Shown in pieces: positions 1 through 9,940 of a stretch of 37,174 bases of DNA. The DNA lies in assembly GCA_009602735.1 (NCBI GenBank), contig WELA01005354.1, positions 30,222 to 67,395 on the forward strand, written 5' to 3'. Below the pieces are notes generated by a model, which saw nothing but the letters and a program-made list of their open reading frames with translations, did no database searches and was not told the origin of the DNA. Position numbers and translations under genes: made by a program. How positions within the stretch are numbered: position 1 is the stretch's first letter; every line of letters starts with the position of its first letter. The stretch comes from Mesotaenium endlicherianum. Its lineage: Eukaryota; Streptophyta; Zygnematophyceae; Zygnematales; Mesotaeniaceae.

Positions 1-60
1 GAGGGGGAGGGGGAGAAAGGGGGAGGGGTGGAGAGGGCAGGGAGGGAGTGGAAGAAAAGA
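1..60. repeat. Purine-rich G-tract low-complexity sequence
   Basis: Almost every base is G or A, with many runs of three to five G on the plus strand. This is simple sequence; it could form a G-quadruplex, but nothing shows a function. It begins at the window edge, so its true length is unknown. Confidence 0.7.
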
Positions 61-682
61 GCACCACCAACAGCAAGGGGCTCAAGCTAACCTTGCGGCC
101 TTGCCGTGAACCAGCACAATCATTAACAGTCAGCAAGCGGATGTCATAGGCACCAGTAGCATGCTTTCTGTCATCGCATTGCAGCTGCTGCAATATGACA
201 TCACATCGTCTCAGGTCCTTGCTGTCCTTGATTCTCTAACGTGCATGTGCGCTCGCCACGTGTCTCTCTGGTGGAGGATGCAGGTAGGAGCTTACTACGG
301 TGTCCTCACAATACGCGAGAACTTAGCGCTCCCACTACATGCAGGCTCGTGATCTGCTGTATTGCACCCCTGCCATTTGGAAGGGCATGGGCTAGGGTGC
401 GGAAATAGTCCACTCGTCTTAACGTGAGTCGTAGTTCAACACTATGCATCCTAATGCTGGGAGAGAGCAGCGTGGCGCGTGCTTCAGTGAGTGAGTGAGG
501 GATCGCCAGGTGGGCCAGAGTTCTGTTCAACAGATCGTACGTGATGCAAGGCTCAGAAGCACCAGGTGGCAGCCAGTGCAGCGAGCCGGGCACGAGCAAT
601 TGGGAAGAGCCACAGCGGCAGGTCGTGATTCACGCATGCAGCAGATGATCATATACGCAGCAGGTTGGGCCCTCAAACTCAC
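61..682 (-). other. Non-coding stretch, probably intron of the adjacent minus-strand gene
   Basis: No convincing reading frame lies here. The short frames that exist have no conserved composition or motif. On the minus strand a good splice donor (GTGAGT) at 682-677 directly follows the proline-rich exon, so this stretch is most simply the start of an intron running out of the window. That is inference from splice consensus only. Confidence 0.4.
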
Positions 683-1486
683 CGAGCATCTTGATCTGCC
701 GCAGTGCCGCTCCCAGCTTCTCCCTGCCCCTTCGCCAGTATGGCAGCCTCGGTCGTCTCCCGCTTCTCCGGCCCGGGGTCACTCAGCTGCCTACTCAGGC
801 TCGGCTTGATCAAGGCCATTCCTGGAGCTTGCAGTGTGCCAGTCTGCGTGGCGGGAAGGATGGAGCCCAGAGGGCCAGCTGGCGTGATCAGGGGCGCCTG
901 GGGGGAGACCATGTGGGGTGGAATGAGCTGTCCGCCACTACTTGTCGAGGGAGGCCTTAAGCATTCTGCATTCCCATGCAAGTGAGTCTGCCTGGCCTGC
1001 CCGGATGCGCTACTCGACTGGCAAGGAGGCAGGGGGGGCAGAGCCATCGTGCTTTCACCCTTACAGGAAGCTTCCCTGCTGCTGCTCTCGCTTGCGTGGG
1101 ATGCATTATGCAGAGAGGCCTTTTCTGACCCTGGCACCTGGCGTGCATCATCATGCTTCTTATCGGTGTTTACTCCGCAGTCGTGGTTCGGACCGGCATG
1201 TGCTTGAGTTTGTAAAGAAGATGGGGATGGAGCTCCTTGGATGGGGGCTGGCTTTATCGGAAGTGGGAGGGCTTGAGGTATTAAAGGCTGTGAAGGGACA
1301 GGAGCCACGGTTGGCCTTTGATCGGGCAGAATTAGGAGAGGGGGCCTAGGTTTGCGGCCAAGGGGCGGATTTGGGTTGTGATAGTTGACGGGAATAGGCT
1401 CTTCAAAGTAGGACGAGATCCCTAAGGGGTCAGCCCAGAAATTAGGAGCAGGAACCATTTTGAATGCGAACTTCTTTTTCTCCTCT
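683..1486 (-). CDS. Candidate host-gene internal exon, proline/serine-rich protein
   Basis: An open frame of about 268 codons reads on the minus strand. Its upstream edge has a pyrimidine-rich stretch ending in CAG (intron end at 1487) and its downstream edge has GTGAGT (682-677), so it looks like an internal exon rather than a complete gene. The first in-frame ATG is at 1458, but codons for Glu, Lys, Lys, Lys, Phe precede it in frame, which fits an internal exon. The encoded region is rich in Pro, Ser and Ala and lacks recognisable domains; it opens with a short aromatic segment (FWADPLGISSYFEEP) and then becomes disordered. It has no similarity to the retroelement proteins in the window. 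I do not recognise the gene. A random open frame in GC-rich sequence is the alternative; the paired splice signals make an exon more likely than not. Confidence 0.45.
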
Positions 1487-3387
1487 CTGAGGGGTTGGGA
1501 AAGAAGCTAGACTAAACTAATGAGCCCGTCTATAACCTGGCACACACAAGTCCAGGTCGTGCTTTGAGCCACAACCGCGATGTGACTATGTGAGTTCACA
1601 CCTCGAGGGTTAGCACGAGAATGTCAAGCAAGATGCACTGGAGCGGAAGCGAGAGTCTTCTCTTTGTGGAAGTGCTTCCTCAGCCAAAGCTGGCTACGAG
1701 TGAGCATGGAATGGCGTTCGCCACTGTTCAGGATGGTTCAGCAGCTCTTCCGACTACCGTTGCTAATTGTTGCAGGCAACGCGCATTCTTTGTTTTGTCC
1801 TTATTGGTAAGACGTTCCAATTTGTTCCAATTACACCGGATTTGAAACTTGGCTCGTGTCGAGGTCTAAGGAGCGTACAGTTTGGTCGTCACACCGTCGA
1901 GACTTGTCGAGACTTGCAGGATTGCTAAACCGGCCAGTGCACTAAGAAGACCACTTGACGACACAAGGCATGTCGAGACTCCGCAGTTTCGCTCTGGAGC
2001 ATACTCCAGAATAATTCATCTCAGGTGGCTCTCGATCCCTGCAGGTAGATTCAAATATTGCCAGGTCTGCCAATTTGTTGAACCGCATTAGTACGATCAG
2101 AGTGATGCCGATAGACCTGGTCGATTGTTCGATCGGAAAACCATGGCTTCAAATTGCTTCGATCACTTCAGATCACTTGCATGGTTCAACTACGGCCCCC
2201 ACGATTGACTCACACAATGCTTCCCACAGCCTAGTGCCCACTTCAATAAGCTCCACAGAGACTACCAGGACGGATGTAAGTGTAACCACAAAATCTGAAG
2301 CGAGGGAGCAGAGCAGAGCAGAGCAAAATAGACTCATGGAGCACAGGCAGTCGGGGCAACTCAGGGAGTAGACAGCATCTCCAGGCGATTCGAGAACGAT
2401 TTATACGAAATGTTCGGTTGTTGTGTGTCTGTCTTTCTCTCAAATCTGGTGTTCGCCCAGGTAGAACCAACCACTACAGGTCCCAGGAACAGGGGTTTCT
2501 GCCGGCAAGTATTTTCATCGTATCATCTTGTACATATGGCCTCTAATTGCCTATGGGCGATTGGCCATACTTCGCAAATATTGAATCTCTGCTGGTTTCC
2601 TAAAATCCTGCGCCCACCTTCGCCTATTGTCGTGCCTCCTGGAGTCGGACCCCCTCGCAAGTGCCCTCTCTATTGACCAGTGACCACTATTCAGCCTCGG
2701 TCGCACGCCTACCACTCATGTTAACTTTCGGCGAACATGTCGATTAACTCCACCAGTCCAACCGACTAGCTTATCGCCCGAGTCCCTACCCTTCCTAAGG
2801 GTCATGGCATTTGTCGAGAGACTCCCATCTCGCTCAGCTCTTTGAATTGGGATTAAAAATACATTACCATCTATTTGCGCCGCCATACCAACTTTACCAT
2901 TTGTGTCACGACCACTTTCAGTTTGATGGCGCTGCACGCGTGACGCAAGTCACGGCCGCCCAGGTACGGAAAGTCAATGTTGACTCACCGACCATTTGCT
3001 TGACCCTTGCCAGTTAGCATAAGTCCAAGTCACATGAAAGCGTGACTGCAATTAGGTCAAATCGACACTCAGGGATGGGTGGGGTTTAACAACCAAGTCA
3101 GCCGAGAAGTTAACCATGCTAGGACCTACGAAAGGCCAATCCAGCAAGATGCCAAGTCAGGCTTTGCTGACTGGAACTTCAAACTTTGCCAATGGACCAG
3201 AGACAAGGCTGCCACGTCTTAAGCAGCCACCTCAGGGGACATAGGCTGGGAACTTACATAGGCATGCACATTCACCGGAAGGCTGGATGGACATGCGACC
3301 GTCACAAGGTGTGCATGCATGCTTTGTGACGACATATAACTTAACATTCACAAGGGACAGCTGCACGAGCTGCATGCATGTTAAGCG
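1487..3387. other. No gene recognised
   Basis: About 1.9 kb without a supported gene. Several 60-100 codon frames occur on both strands but none has motif, repeat or splice support. A small imperfect palindrome lies at 3301-3330 (arms GTCACAA / TTGTGAC around TGCATGCA). The 1487-1620 part may be the upstream intron of the 683-1486 exon. The rest may be host intergenic DNA or an old repeat. Confidence 0.5.
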
Positions 3388-3626
3388 CTCGGTTGCTGGT
3401 CCAATCGAGCCCAATACCAGCCGTTCGAGATAGTGACCCTGAGGAGTATGAAGTCGATCAGATACTCGATGTACGATCAGTTCGTTGATCATCCAAATAT
3501 GTGATGAAGTACCTGGTCAGATGGAAGGGTTACGATGCATCTGGAAACACATGGGAATTTAAGGATCAATTGGTCAACGCCAAAGGGGCGTTAAAACGTC
3601 TTTGGGAAGCTAAGAAATCACCTTAA
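3388..3626 (+). pseudogene. Gypsy integrase C-terminal chromodomain fragment (E0)
   Basis: This is the end of a Ty3/gypsy integrase. From about 3435 the frame reads a chromodomain with EEYEVDQILD, then KYVMKYLVRWKGYDASG and NTWEF, ending in a TAA at 3624-3626. The aromatic cage positions (Tyr of EYEV, Trp of RWKGY, Trp of TWEF) are present. A TGA at 3486-3488 replaces an Arg codon seen in the other copies, so it cannot be translated through. Everything upstream of about 3388 (the integrase core and the rest of pol) is missing. Its C-terminal tail (LWEAKKSP) differs from the tail of E1, E2 and E7 (FHLRAAG-PP), so it is a distinct subfamily. In chromoviruses this domain is thought to steer integration to modified histones. 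Confidence 0.8.
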
Positions 3627-4018
3627 CTATCATCTCAGTTGGCATGGACAGGTGACAGGAGGTCCTGTCTCTATCTAAGTTGGAGAGGAATGTGACAGTT
3701 AAGTGACATCACGTGACAGTTGGGTGACGGAGGGACCAGGCAGTCCACCTTAAATTAAGTTGGAGGGACTGTGACAGATTTTGGTAGTCAGGAAACCACC
3801 GTTATATATACACCCTTACATCCAATTGCGCTCATACTCACTCCTCACACTGTTACACTTCTAAAAAACACCTCTTTTTCGAGCCTACCACTCCCACTCA
3901 CTTCTTTTTTACAAAGTAATCTGGGGCTAGTATGTAACTACATTCTTGTCCATTATGCCTCCTTGTGACTCCTGTACTTTATGACTATATTACCGGAGCG
4001 GTGGCATGTGTGAGCAAG
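3627..4018 (+). promoter_or_regulatory. Internal promoter-like segment with possible leader intron, before extra 3' ORF (E0)
   Basis: Between the chromodomain stop and the extra ORF lie two polypurine-tract-like strings (AAGTTGGAG at about 3680 and AAGTTGGAGGGAC at about 3760), each followed by TGTGACAG. There are several further TGACAG/TGACA hexamers and a TATATATA box near 3803. A GT at 3916-3917 and an AG at 4017-4018 would bound a 103-nt intron ending immediately before the ATG. The same arrangement recurs in E1, E2 and E7. It looks like the U3/R part of an LTR that now serves as an internal promoter, but no transcript evidence is available. Confidence 0.45.
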
Positions 4019-4530
4019 ATGACCAAACAAAAGAACGAGCTCAAGAGAAAGAGAAAGGCCGAGGAGGCTCAGCAACAGTATCAGGAATTACAGGGTGACA
4101 TTGAAGCAATATCGCTCTCAACAATAAAAGTAGAACGTTGACGACTCAAGAGAGAGGTGGAGAAGAAGGAAGATGAGGAAAGGGCCAGAAAGGAGGAACA
4201 GGACGAACTCTGGCAGCTGGAGGAGGACAAAAAGCTGAGGAGGCCAGGCTGAGAAAAATCGAGGAGGACCAGAAAGCTGAAGAGGAGAGGCTGAGGAAGA
4301 CAGAGGAAGAACAGAGGAAGCAACTGAAAAGCTACCGTTACACAGTACTAGGCAAGAGATTTGACCTTCCGCAGGAGGCAGTGAAGCATGCCCAAGAGAG
4401 CTGGGCCGCAAATCAGAGGGCGACCTTGCAGAGAGAAGAGGAGGGAGCTTTGGACAAGTATATTGAGGTCCACACTGAACTTGTATTATATAATGATTAT
4501 GCTAGGATGATGGAGTATATTCCTAGTTTT
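4019..4530 (+). pseudogene. Extra 3' ORF, N-terminal fragment (E0)
   Basis: The product begins at the ATG at 4019 with a Lys/Glu/Arg-rich helical segment (MTKQKNELKRKRKAEEAQQQ) typical of a long coiled coil. It then enters the conserved segment SYRYTVLGKRFDLPQEAV and the DKYIEV-T-LVLYNDYARM motif shared with the E2 and E7 proteins. It is broken by a TGA at 4139-4141, a frameshift near 4235-4250, and truncation at about 4530, after which unrelated sequence begins. The surviving part matches roughly residues 1-170 of the 558-residue E7 protein. Function unknown. Confidence 0.7.
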
Positions 4531-5215
4531 AAAATCCGGATACGGCTCACACGTATGGGCGTACAAGCGATCCGTACGGTACGTGAAGTCAAAAATAATA
4601 CGCTTGAATTTGTCGAAGTACGCCGGTGTCGGTCATTTAAAACGGTTGTCATAATTTAAGCGTGCAACACCGTCCGCATCCGATGCGTTTTTTATGGCTG
4701 TCAAAGTTTTCAAATCTTGCGCCCAAAAATGCTGACTTAACGCGACACACGGATTCAAAGTGCCGCGTGTGTCTCGTGACAGCCTGCGGCTTGACGACTG
4801 TTCTTCATTTTGTCACTTCATATCTCATCCTTGCCGGCCCTCAGCCTGTTTGAACTCACGAAAAGAAATGCTCACAGCGGGAAAGCAATTGGTGTCTTTG
4901 TGCACCAACTTTGCTTTCCCGCTCTATGCTAATTGTGTGCTACGTTTTTGTGTGCCAAGTTTGCGTGCTCTTCTGCTTGTGACCAATTACGTACTACTTT
5001 AGGCTGCTTATCTTCTTTGTGCCCAATAGGAACTCCACACACGGAGTGGCCAAAGCATAAGTGGAATTGCTTTCCGCTTATGTCAGATCAAGATGAACCT
5101 GGTAAGTCATGCCAATCGAGACCCACGTCCGTCTCAATTCTGCGCGTATATAGTATTGCTACATTAGCACACACTCGTCCTCGCCTTTCTTTAAAGTAAG
5201 ACCATCTCAGCAATC
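4531..5215 (+). other. Non-coding sequence, possibly 5' flank of the hAT-like relic
   Basis: The gypsy-derived sequence stops abruptly near 4530 and this AT-rich stretch begins (TAGTTTTAAAATCCGGATAC). It contains CG-containing repeats of the type GTACG/CGTACG but no supported coding frame. Position suggests it is the terminal and promoter region of the transposon whose BED-finger protein starts at 5216. I could not find a matching second terminus, which may have been lost at the LTR at 5727. Confidence 0.35.
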
Positions 5216-5726
5216 ATGGCAGAAACGGATTGTGAAGACACTCCTTCTGCACATACTGATGAAGAGCCTGAGTGTGAATTTTTTTCACCTGGCAGCTCGT
5301 CAAGGCTTACATGCGCTGACAGAGGCAAGCGTAAGGCCGATGACATTGCCACTTCTGAGCATGATCATGTTCACAAAGTAGAAAAGGTCGACTCGCCCGG
5401 ATCTTTTTACAATAACTATACATACTGTGAGCGTAAGAACTTAGGTGGTGCTTATAGGATTTGGTATCACTTGGGTTGCATTCAGGGGCAAGCGATCTTG
5501 AGCTGTCCTAAAGTTCCAACCAAAGTCCAAGCTTTTTTTGCTGCACAATGCAATGATGCAGACAGGTCTAGATCCTACAAGGTCCCTCTTGCTCAATAAA
5601 AGCTGATGTAGAAGCGTGCTCGTCATGAGCGCACCATGGAAGCTTTGGCCTTGGAAGCAGAAATAAAGAAGAATGGTAATCAGGGCCCTTCCACTTCCTC
5701 TGGAGGTTCTGCTGGAGGTAGAGTTT
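5216..5726 (+). pseudogene. hAT-like transposase N-terminus with BED-type zinc finger (relic)
   Basis: The frame starts at an ATG at 5216 with an acidic/Ser-rich leader and a basic KRKAD cluster. It then shows a BED-finger-like block: a Cys at YTYCERK, then GGAYRIWYHL (the GGA-R-K-HL signature of plant-type BED fingers), then GQAILSCPKVP. The usual first Cys of the C-x2-C pair is missing, so the finger is degenerate. A TAA follows at 5597-5599, but related codons continue to a Gly/Ser-rich stretch (STSSGGSAGG), a linker often seen in hAT transposases. The catalytic and dimerisation regions are absent because the LTR at 5727 cuts the sequence. The assignment rests on motif memory, not on a search. 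Confidence 0.5.
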
Positions 5727-7156
5727 TGAATTAAATTTACTTACCAATAGGCGATTAACAAATATCAGCGAGTAATTTCTATGGTATTTTCTGTTAATTG
5801 ATTAAACAGCAAAAGACAACACACTAGCAGTGGACAAAACTCGCAAGTCAAATGCAAGTAAACTCGCATCGATAATGCAATCAGTAAACTCATACATAAG
5901 CAAGGCTAGAAGACAGTGCGTACCAATGGCTTCTCGCCTTGGATTCAGATATCTCTCAATAAGCAGTACAAGAGAGTTGGCCTCGTTACCGAATGCCGAA
6001 CTCGAGAGCAACACCCAGCATATGTACATGGAATGACTTTACGGTTCCACGGCCATTGCGATGGCACCGCTTACCCGGGAGTTAACCACGTTGGTAGGAC
6101 CTCGGTTAACCAAATCCACCACCATCTCCCATCATCCCGAGTTGCCATCCATCCTAAGGATGTCATCCGGCCATTCATCTAGCACACCACACTCAGATGC
6201 ATATCTAGTGTAATGAATTAGTATATTAGTAGATATAATATTCATTTAAATATAATAGGTAATCATGTTCAGCCTGCTGAACTCTAGTTAAATAATCAGT
6301 CTGCTGGACTTTATATTTAATAGCAATTTAATGACTCAGCCGGAAGCAGCAGGCTGAAGTCAACTTAAGTCAGCTTGCTGACACATTCTTTGACAGCCAG
6401 CTGACTTCCGTACTCGGTAGCAGCAAACTGCCTCGATATGCATCCAAGTGTGATATGCTAGATGAATGGCCAGATGACATCCCTATGATGGGTGGCGATT
6501 CGGGATGATGGGAGATGGCGGTGGATTTGGTTAACCGAGGTCCTACCAACGTGGTTAACTCCCGGGTAGGCGGTGCCATCGCACTGGCCGTTGAACAGTA
6601 AACTCATTCCATGTACATATGCTAGGCATTGCTCTCGTGTTCGGCATTCAGAAACGAGGCCAACTCTCTTGTACAACTTACTGAGAGAAATTTGAATCCA
6701 AGGCGAGAAGCCATTGATATGCACTGTCTTCTAACCTTGCTTATGTATGAGTCATACTGATTGCATTATTGATGCTAGTTTACTCGCATTTGACTTACGA
6801 GTATTGTTCACTGCTAGTGTGTTGTCCTTTTGCCGTTTAACCAGTTAACGGAAAATACCATAAAGATTACTTGCTGATATAAAGATCTTTATTAATTGTT
6901 AATCGCCTATTTGGTAAGACGATTCATTTCATCTAGGCAGTTCGCTGCTACCGAGTACGAAGTCAGCTAGCTGTCAAAGAATGTGTCAGCAAGCTGACCT
7001 AAGTTGACTTCAGCCTGCTGCTCCGGCCTGAGTCATTATACTGATAATTTTGTAAAGTCCAGAAGATTGATTATTAACTAAACTTCAGCAAGCTGAACTT
7101 AATTAACTGTTATATTTAAAAGAATATTATATCTACCAATATACTAATTCATTACA
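5727..7156 (-). repeat. 3' LTR of gypsy copy E1, split by a nested solo LTR
   Basis: In the sense (minus) orientation the LTR starts with TGTAATGAATT at 7156 and ends near 5727 (a decayed TTCA end). Without the insert at 6209-6931 and its 5-bp duplication it is about 702 bp, close to the 712-720 bp of its siblings. A polypurine tract and hairpin precede it at 7158-7191, so it is a 3' LTR. It abuts the hAT-like relic on the left, so E1 probably inserted into that transposon. Confidence 0.85.
6209..6931 (+). mobile_element. Solo LTR nested inside the E1 LTR, TSD TCTAG
   Basis: A complete 723-bp LTR runs from TGTAATGAATT to GATTCATTTCA on the plus strand, opposite to the LTR that hosts it. TCTAG occurs on both sides (6204-6208 and 6932-6936). 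Removing the insert and one TCTAG rejoins the host LTR sequence as ATATCTAGGCAG, as seen in the sibling LTR near 16430. It is therefore a true insertion, reduced to a solo LTR by LTR-LTR recombination. Confidence 0.93.
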
Positions 7157-7157
7157 A

Positions 7158-7191
7158 TCCCTCCAACTTAAATTGTTGTCGCCTTGACAAC
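7158..7191 (-). promoter_or_regulatory. Polypurine tract and conserved hairpin upstream of E1 3' LTR
   Basis: In sense orientation the order is hairpin GTTGTCAAGGCGACAAC (7191-7175), a short spacer, the purine tract AAGTTGGAGGGA (7169-7158), one base, then the LTR. The purine tract is the expected plus-strand primer for reverse transcription. The hairpin has one arm substitution here compared with E5 and E7. Confidence 0.75.
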
Positions 7192-7388
7192 ATTAAAGTA
7201 TAAAATTAGCTGATAAGAAAACTCATAGCACTAACCCCCCAGCGCCTGCCTCTTGCTTCAACAGTGTTGCCTAGCTGTGGGGATCACTAGTGACAGTGAG
7301 CTGTCACCTCCACCCTCAGTCCACTTCCATCGTGGGGTGCAAACAGAGAGACCTTCAGCAAGGCATGACTGGAGGATGGTTTTGATGT

Positions 7389-8807
7389 CTAGAGGGTTGT
7401 TATTGGGGCTCCAGGATTAGGATACTGAGATTTGGACCTGGATGTGGACAGCCCTCTAGGTCTGTCAGCTGGCCTTTTAAAGAACCCTGTTTGTTCTAAA
7501 GTTGGACCTCGAGGAGAACGAAGGATTGTAACCTGCTCTTCAACCACTTGGGTGTTGATGCCCACATAGACAGGCATTCTAGTAGGATGTTGAAAAACAT
7601 TGGCAAGAGGTACATGACCCTGAACGAAGGGGAAGGCCGGCATACCTCTGGCTACTCCGCGTGTCCCACTCCTGGTACCCCTGTCTTCTAGAATTTTTTG
7701 CCTTTCTCTGCTGCCAAGTACAGTCAGATCAGCTTCTTCCCCTGTTTGGGCAGGTGGACTGGGAGAACGAGTGCGGGGTCTTGTTGCCCCCACAATAGGG
7801 ATTACATTCCATACGCCTGATCTTGGCGCCCTGAGGGTCCCTGCTTTTGCCAACCCCTAAGTCTCTTGAGCACCAGCACCTGATGCTTCTCCTCTGCCCT
7901 GTTCTTCCTCCTCATCTTCCTCCTCTGAAAGAGTAGGGGTCTCGTCCACCAAGTCATCCTGCTCCCTGGTAGACATGGAAAAATCTACTGACCGCCCTTT
8001 CGTAGGACGAGCTGGAGGTTGCTTGGCCCTCAGCCTGCTGATATCTATCCGACCTGCATTCTTTGCCCATTTGACAAAGGCATGCTTCCCTTTAGAGAAA
8101 TAGTCCCTTCCCCTCCGCCTGTGCTCCTTGGTCTCTGCATTCATATTATTGAGGCATCCATTAAGCCTTGGGTCCCAAGCGGCAATGTGAGGTGATAGGA
8201 TAAGGTAGCCGTCCAGCCCATAGTGGAAGTCATCGGGGTGAGCCCGGTCACACTCCTGCTTTCTGTTCGTGACAGTCATCCACCTCCAGTCTGTGGGCTG
8301 CTGGTAGTACTGTGGCCCATGCTCAGCCTTTTTCATCTTACAAGGAAACCAGTGGGGGGAGAACATCCCTGCCTTGTTTCCCTAGCTAGGTACTCCCAAC
8401 TCCTCCGCTCAACCTCATTGTAAGCTGGCAGCAGTGTCAGGTAAAATACTGTATCCTTAAAGCATCGGGCTGAATGCTCACCATCCTGATGAGTATCTGA
8501 TCTCCCACTATTCCAGGTACCGAAACTGGCTTGTTCTCCAAATCACTTGCAAGGTATCGAGCTTGCTCTGCTGTATAGCCCACCATCTTAGCTTAATCTT
8601 CGTAGAGGACCACACCAGTGTGTGTCTCAATGTACCAGTCCAGTGCTTCAGTTCCTTCTTTTTGTAGAAATGTTGTCTGTTCCAGCTTGTTGATCTCCTG
8701 GGCGGCCAGTAATGCTTCTTTCAGGTTGGCAAAGATTTGGCCACCCACCACAGTGTATCTGTAAGTGGCTAGGCTCTTCTGCTTCTCAGCTTCAGCCTTC
8801 TTTCTTC
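7389..8807 (-). pseudogene. Extra 3' ORF, central and C-terminal part (E1)
   Basis: This encodes the SYRYTV-like segment (ATYRYTVVGG), DWYIETHTGVVLYED, then the Trp-rich block (WRWMTV, HIAAWDPRLNG, SKGKHAFVKWAKNAGRID), an acidic run and an SR-containing tail. It has a stop after LYED near 8593, frame damage between about 8370 and 8590, and a TAG at 7859-7857. It is the continuation of the N-terminal part at 12662-12410; the two were separated by the 8808-12409 insert. A 230-nt non-coding tail (7388-7157) leads to the hairpin and purine tract. It is close in sequence to the intact E7 protein. Not translatable as it stands. Confidence 0.8.
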
Positions 8808-9001
8808 GCATGCAGCCCAAATGCCCATTTTTTGGACACTTAGGTACTTTCTATCGCCATTTGCGGCGATTTTGTCGGAATGGTCTGAAATATGGGATAC
8901 TAGTAGATAACCCCCATATATAAACCTCCCTAAAGTTTCGGACACGGCTTATATATTCTCCATAAGTTATTACACTTTTAGTGAAATTGAAGAATATGTC
9001 G

Positions 9002-9780
9002 GCAAAAGTGGAAATTGTCACTTTCTCTCATTCTTGTTGCTTCATACAGATGACCATCAGTTGTTCAAAAAGTTCCTAATGGACTCCATATTTTGAGAGG
9101 TTACTAAGGACCCTTATAGATAGCCATGAAATAAAAAATATTTGAATTTTCATAGAATCACTTTAAGTTATGGGCCTCCAAAGTTTGCCATGTGGCGCTT
9201 TTCAAAGATGTGAAGAGTGGCCGTCCGTAAAATGCGGTATGCTTGTAGTACGGATCTGAAAATTGTTTTTTTGGATTTTTCATGCCCCTATAGAGCTATT
9301 GGTGAAGTTTTGGGTCATTCCATTCAGTGAGACCCGAGATATGCACACAAACTGAAGTTTGCAAAAGTAAGCGATATTTGAAAAAATATTACATGTTGCA
9401 CTATTCTTTCACTTCATACAGATGGCCATAACTTGTACTCCACTTTCTTGAATCCCCCCAAAATTTTAGGAGGCATTAAGGACCCAACTGGGTAACCATG
9501 GATCAAAAAAAAAATCAGTTTGCATCAAATCACACCAGGCTGTGAGCCTCCAAAATGTGACATGTGGAGTTTCTCGCACATGTGAAGCATGCCAGTCCGT
9601 ACAATGCAGAAACACTTGGAGTACGGATCTGAAAATGGTTCTACTAGATTCTGAATCCCCCCATAGTGTCAATGGTCAAGTTACAGCCCATTCTAAGCAC
9701 CATAGCCCAAGATAGGGCCCCTGAGTTACTCATGCAAAAGTAGGCAATAAGTCGGGTACTTCTTGAAAGCTTACATTTTT
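9002..9780. repeat. Diverged tandem repeat, about 372-bp unit
   Basis: Landmarks recur at a constant spacing: CTTCATACAGATG at 9040 and 9412, GTACGGATCTGAAAA at 9248 and 9621, and GCAAAAGT at 9361 and 9734. This gives two full units plus a decayed third start. It is non-coding and lies in the left subterminal part of the 8808-12409 insert. Subterminal repeats often bind transposase in DNA transposons, but that role is inferred only from position. The flanking bases 8820-9001 and 9781-9940 hold no recognised gene. Confidence 0.75.
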
Positions 9781-9940
9781 TGATGCATGTGTTGAGTGGC
9801 ATAAGTTAGCAACCTGGCATTGTGTCATCTTGTAACTTTGCATCACTTTTCTCCTGTGTAAGAGGATTGCATAACAGTCTTAAGTTTGAAATTTGAAAGT
9901 GATTTGAGACCTTGCATATGGAGTGTGTTTGGCTGCCCTC

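Noticed and set aside
306-599. 97-codon minus-strand frame and overlapping plus-strand frames in 161-985
   Set aside because: They overlap each other in several frames without motif or splice support and lie in the probable intron or antisense to the 683-1486 exon.
2075-2676. Several 68-98 codon frames in 1621-3017
   Set aside because: They are scattered on both strands, similar in length to chance frames, with no domain, repeat or splice evidence.
3301-3330. Palindrome GTCACAA...TTGTGAC as a transposon end or terminator
   Set aside because: It is short, imperfect and isolated, with no paired end or gene next to it.
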